DNA from: CAYNEO01 sp964396245
GTDB taxonomy: Bacteria; Zixibacteria; MSB-5A5; GN15; FEB-12
DNA: 24,766 bases
Direction: 5' to 3'
Assembly: GCA_964396245.1 (NCBI GenBank)
Contig: CAYNEO010000052.1
Coordinates: 1 to 24,766 of the forward strand
The position numbers were made by a program, and so were the translations under genes. This document shows positions 23,117-24,766 of this stretch, piece after piece (positions within the stretch are counted from its first letter, which is position 1; each line of letters starts with the position of its first letter). Below the pieces are notes generated by a model. The model was not told where the DNA came from. It worked only from the letters and a program-made list of their open reading frames with translations, and searched no databases.

Positions 23117-23407
23117 ATGGACCACTATGTATTAAGGCATGTTCTGGTCACGCTGGCTTTCGGCATAGCGGCCGGACTCTTCTTTACGATCAAGCTGAAC
23201 CGGCCCCGAACCTGGATCACCTTCTGGGTGCTGGTAGCCCTTGACATATTCACGTTCTTCTTCACCGGCGGACCGGGAATGTGGGTGGTGAATATCTTTC
23301 ACCAGTTCGTAATCTATTTCAACTGGTTCTTTGCATCACTGATGACGACGATCCTGATCGGCTTTTTGATTCGTCAGGCATCCGAGCACAAGCTGGCGCG
23401 GGCATAG
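23117..23407 (+). CDS. Small three-helix membrane protein of unknown function
   Basis: A 96-residue protein from ATG 23117 (MDHYVLRHVLVTLAFGIAAG), with GGAGGG 6 bases upstream. A longer frame from 23057 lacks such a site. Three hydrophobic segments are visible: about 8-25 (HVLVTLAFGIAAGLFFTI), 33-50 (WITFWVLVALDIFTFFFT) and 63-86 (aromatic-rich, then TTILIGFLIRQ). The C-terminus is short and basic. I do not recognise a family. It is transcribed away from the carboxylase operon and ends right at the assembly gap, so its downstream neighbours are unknown. Confidence 0.7.
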   Translation: MDHYVLRHVLVTLAFGIAAGLFFTIKLNRPRTWITFWVLVALDIFTFFFTGGPGMWVVNIFHQFVIYFNWFFASLMTTILIGFLIRQASEHKLARA

Positions 23408-23507
23408 NNNNNNNNNNNNNNNNNNNNNNNNNNNNNNNNNNNNNNNNNNNNNNNNNNNNNNNNNNNNNNNNNNNNNNNNNNNNNNNNNNNNNNNNNNNNN
23501 NNNNNNN
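23408..23507. other. Assembly gap (100 N)
   Basis: Exactly 100 N follow the stop codon of the small membrane protein. A round number like this marks a scaffold join of unknown true length. Gene order across it is therefore inferred by the assembler, not read. Confidence 0.98.
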
Positions 23508-23546
23508 GTGAACCACAGGCGGCGGCTTGTATGTTTCACATCAGCA

Positions 23547-23948
23547 TCAGAACCACTTCGGTACAGCCTTGTGGCCGTATGAAAGCACTCCCGAATGCCC
23601 CTCGGTCTGAATGCGGCGGAACTCCATCCGGACTTCCATGCCGATCTTGACATCGTCGACATCGCAATCGGTCATCTGCGCCATCAGACGCGTACCGTCG
23701 GTCAACTCGACCAGCGCCAGCGCGTACGGCGACATGTCGCTCCACTGGCTGGGGCCGACCCGGATGACCGTATACGTCACGACCTTGCCGGTATCGGGCA
23801 GGACCACCTTTTCGGCTTCCGTGCTGCCGTCGATCGGGTCGACTGTCCGTGGCGGATAGTAGGTCTTGCCGGACTTCTTGAACTTGAGCGCTTCACGGCG
23901 ATAGCGCTGTGGATATTCGCGCCAGTTACGGGAACTGAACATAGTCAT
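23547..23948 (-). CDS. DUF35 OB-fold protein (thiolase partner) with degenerate zinc ribbon
   Basis: A 133-residue protein. The ATG at 23948 overlaps the thiolase stop as TAATG, with GGAGGTGG upstream, so the pair is translationally coupled. The N-terminal rubredoxin-like section keeps the frame of the family (GKTYYPPR at about 29-36), but the expected CxxC...CPxC cysteines read FKKSG and DPIDGS, with no Cys. The OB-fold follows (GKVVTYTVIRVGP, PYALALVELTDGTRLMAQM, IGMEVRMEFRRI, SYGHKAVPKWF). DUF35 proteins pair with thiolase-like enzymes, bridging HMG-CoA synthase and thiolase in archaea or supporting Ltp2-type aldolases in steroid degradation. Which applies here is not shown. Confidence 0.88.
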   Translation of the reverse strand: MTMFSSRNWREYPQRYRREALKFKKSGKTYYPPRTVDPIDGSTEAEKVVLPDTGKVVTYTVIRVGPSQWSDMSPYALALVELTDGTRLMAQMTDCDVDDVKIGMEVRMEFRRIQTEGHSGVLSYGHKAVPKWF

Positions 23949-24766
23949 TACGCCACCTCCATGATATGCACGGCCGACGAAGCACCGGTGCCGCCCATGT
24001 TCTGGGTCATACCGATTTTCGGCGAGTTGGGAATCTGTCTCCCGTTCTCCGCCTGCCCGGTGAGCTGTTTGTAGACTTCCACGATCTGCGCAATTCCTGT
24101 CGCGCCGACGGGGTGTCCCTTGGATTTGAGGCCGCCCGAACTGTTGATCGGGAACTTGCCGTCGAGATCGCACTCCCCGGCCTGAATCGCCGGACCGGCC
24201 TGACCGGGCTTGTACAGCCCGATTGACTCGGCTACCGCTATCTCAGCGATGGTGAAGCAGTCGTGGACCTCGGCAAAATTGACATCCTTGAGCGTCCGAC
24301 CAGCCATCTTGAGCGCCCGTTCGGCGGCCAGGGTCGCCGACTTGATTGCCGTGATATCGTCGCGCTGGCCGAGCTGGAAATAATCAGTCGCCGCACCGGT
24401 GCCGGTGACCTTGACATACGGCTTGCCCAGCTTTTTGGCGACTTCTTCGGTGGTCACGATAACCGCGGCGGCACCGTCGGTGATCGGCGAGCAATCGAGA
24501 ATATGCAGCGGATCGGCGACCATCACCGATTTCAGCACGCCCTCGACTGTGATTTCGAACGGATACTGCGCGGCCGGATTCTTGGCGCCGTTCTTGTGGT
24601 TCTTGACCGCGACGGATGCCAGCATTTCCGCCGTAGTCCCGTACTTCGCCATGTGGGCATGCGCCATCATTGCATAAAGGCCCGGGAACGTCGCGCCGTG
24701 GAATACCTCGTATTCCTGATCGGCCGCCGTAGCCAGAGCAGCGGTAGCGTCATCGCCGGAGCAGTC
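23948..24766 (-). CDS. Thiolase family protein (SCP-x/acetoacetyl-CoA thiolase type), 5' end outside window
   Basis: The 272 C-terminal residues of a thiolase; the reading frame is open to the window edge. The catalytic His is in SGGLKSKGHPVGATG, and FAEVHDCFTIAEIA gives the HDCF motif typical of the SCP-x and archaeal-type thiolase branch. The last motif reads TQNMGGTGASS, without the second catalytic Cys of thiolase II enzymes, as is normal for this branch. The N-terminal nucleophile Cys lies outside the window, so activity cannot be judged. It is a different subfamily from the thiolase at 11096-12286. It is followed by its DUF35 partner with overlapping stop and start. Confidence 0.9.
   Translation of the reverse strand, partial: DCSGDDATAALATAADQEYEVFHGATFPGLYAMMAHAHMAKYGTTAEMLASVAVKNHKNGAKNPAAQYPFEITVEGVLKSVMVADPLHILDCSPITDGAAAVIVTTEEVAKKLGKPYVKVTGTGAATDYFQLGQRDDITAIKSATLAAERALKMAGRTLKDVNFAEVHDCFTIAEIAVAESIGLYKPGQAGPAIQAGECDLDGKFPINSSGGLKSKGHPVGATGIAQIVEVYKQLTGQAENGRQIPNSPKIGMTQNMGGTGASSAVHIMEVA

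Noticed and set aside
23949..24173. N-terminal extension of the DUF35 protein
   Set aside because: It lies inside the thiolase gene in another frame and has no family match; the TAATG-coupled start at 23948 has a strong GGAGG site.
1..24766. CRISPR arrays, rRNA genes or complete insertion sequences
   Set aside because: I saw no regularly spaced repeats, no rRNA-like stretches and no transposase; the only mobile-element trace is the recombinase stub.

Overview
The window looks like part of a metagenome-assembled scaffold from a Gram-negative (diderm) bacterium. It carries a cluster of small outer-membrane beta-barrel proteins, a Tat translocase gene and standard bacterial housekeeping genes, and a 100-base run of N marks a scaffold join near the right end. 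The mix of PorT-like barrels and branched-chain/acyl-CoA catabolism suggests the FCB group or an uncultured relative such as Zixibacteria. That assignment is a guess from gene style, not a measurement.

Left end (1-2870) is an accessory island. A minus-strand AbiJ_NTD4/HEPN-type abortive-infection gene runs to the window edge. Divergent from it, behind a good sigma70-like promoter, are an exported trypsin-like serine protease and a single-pass membrane protein. Next come the C-terminal stub of a tyrosine recombinase and a tRNA-Gly(CCC) whose 3' end points at the island. This is the usual layout of an element integrated at a tRNA.

From 2870 to 7759 is core genome, all on the minus strand: ilvE-rpiB, then glyA - MTH1187-type thiamine-binding gene - cutA - nrdR - tatC - tRNA-Gly. 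From 7896 to 12286 is a minus-strand beta-oxidation or butyrate-type operon in transcription order thiolase, 3-hydroxyacyl-CoA dehydrogenase and two acyl-CoA dehydrogenases. It has a promoter and an operator-like palindrome at its head.

From 12740 to 16634 five small outer-membrane beta-barrel genes lie on the plus strand, several with their own terminators. The first two are clear tandem duplicates. They converge on a second minus-strand catabolic operon (16641-22884): an AtuA/DUF1446 protein, a methylcrotonyl-CoA-carboxylase-like beta subunit, an enoyl-CoA-hydratase-family protein, biotin carboxylase and biotin carrier protein. Together these look like a leucine (liu) or acyclic-terpene (atu) acyl-CoA carboxylation route. 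The usual single-chain alpha subunit is split into two overlapping genes. IlvE, the dehydrogenases and the thiolase could feed and drain this pathway.

The right end holds a small three-helix membrane protein, the N gap, and a thiolase/DUF35 pair. All four zinc-ribbon cysteines appear to be missing from the DUF35 member. The thiolase runs off the window.
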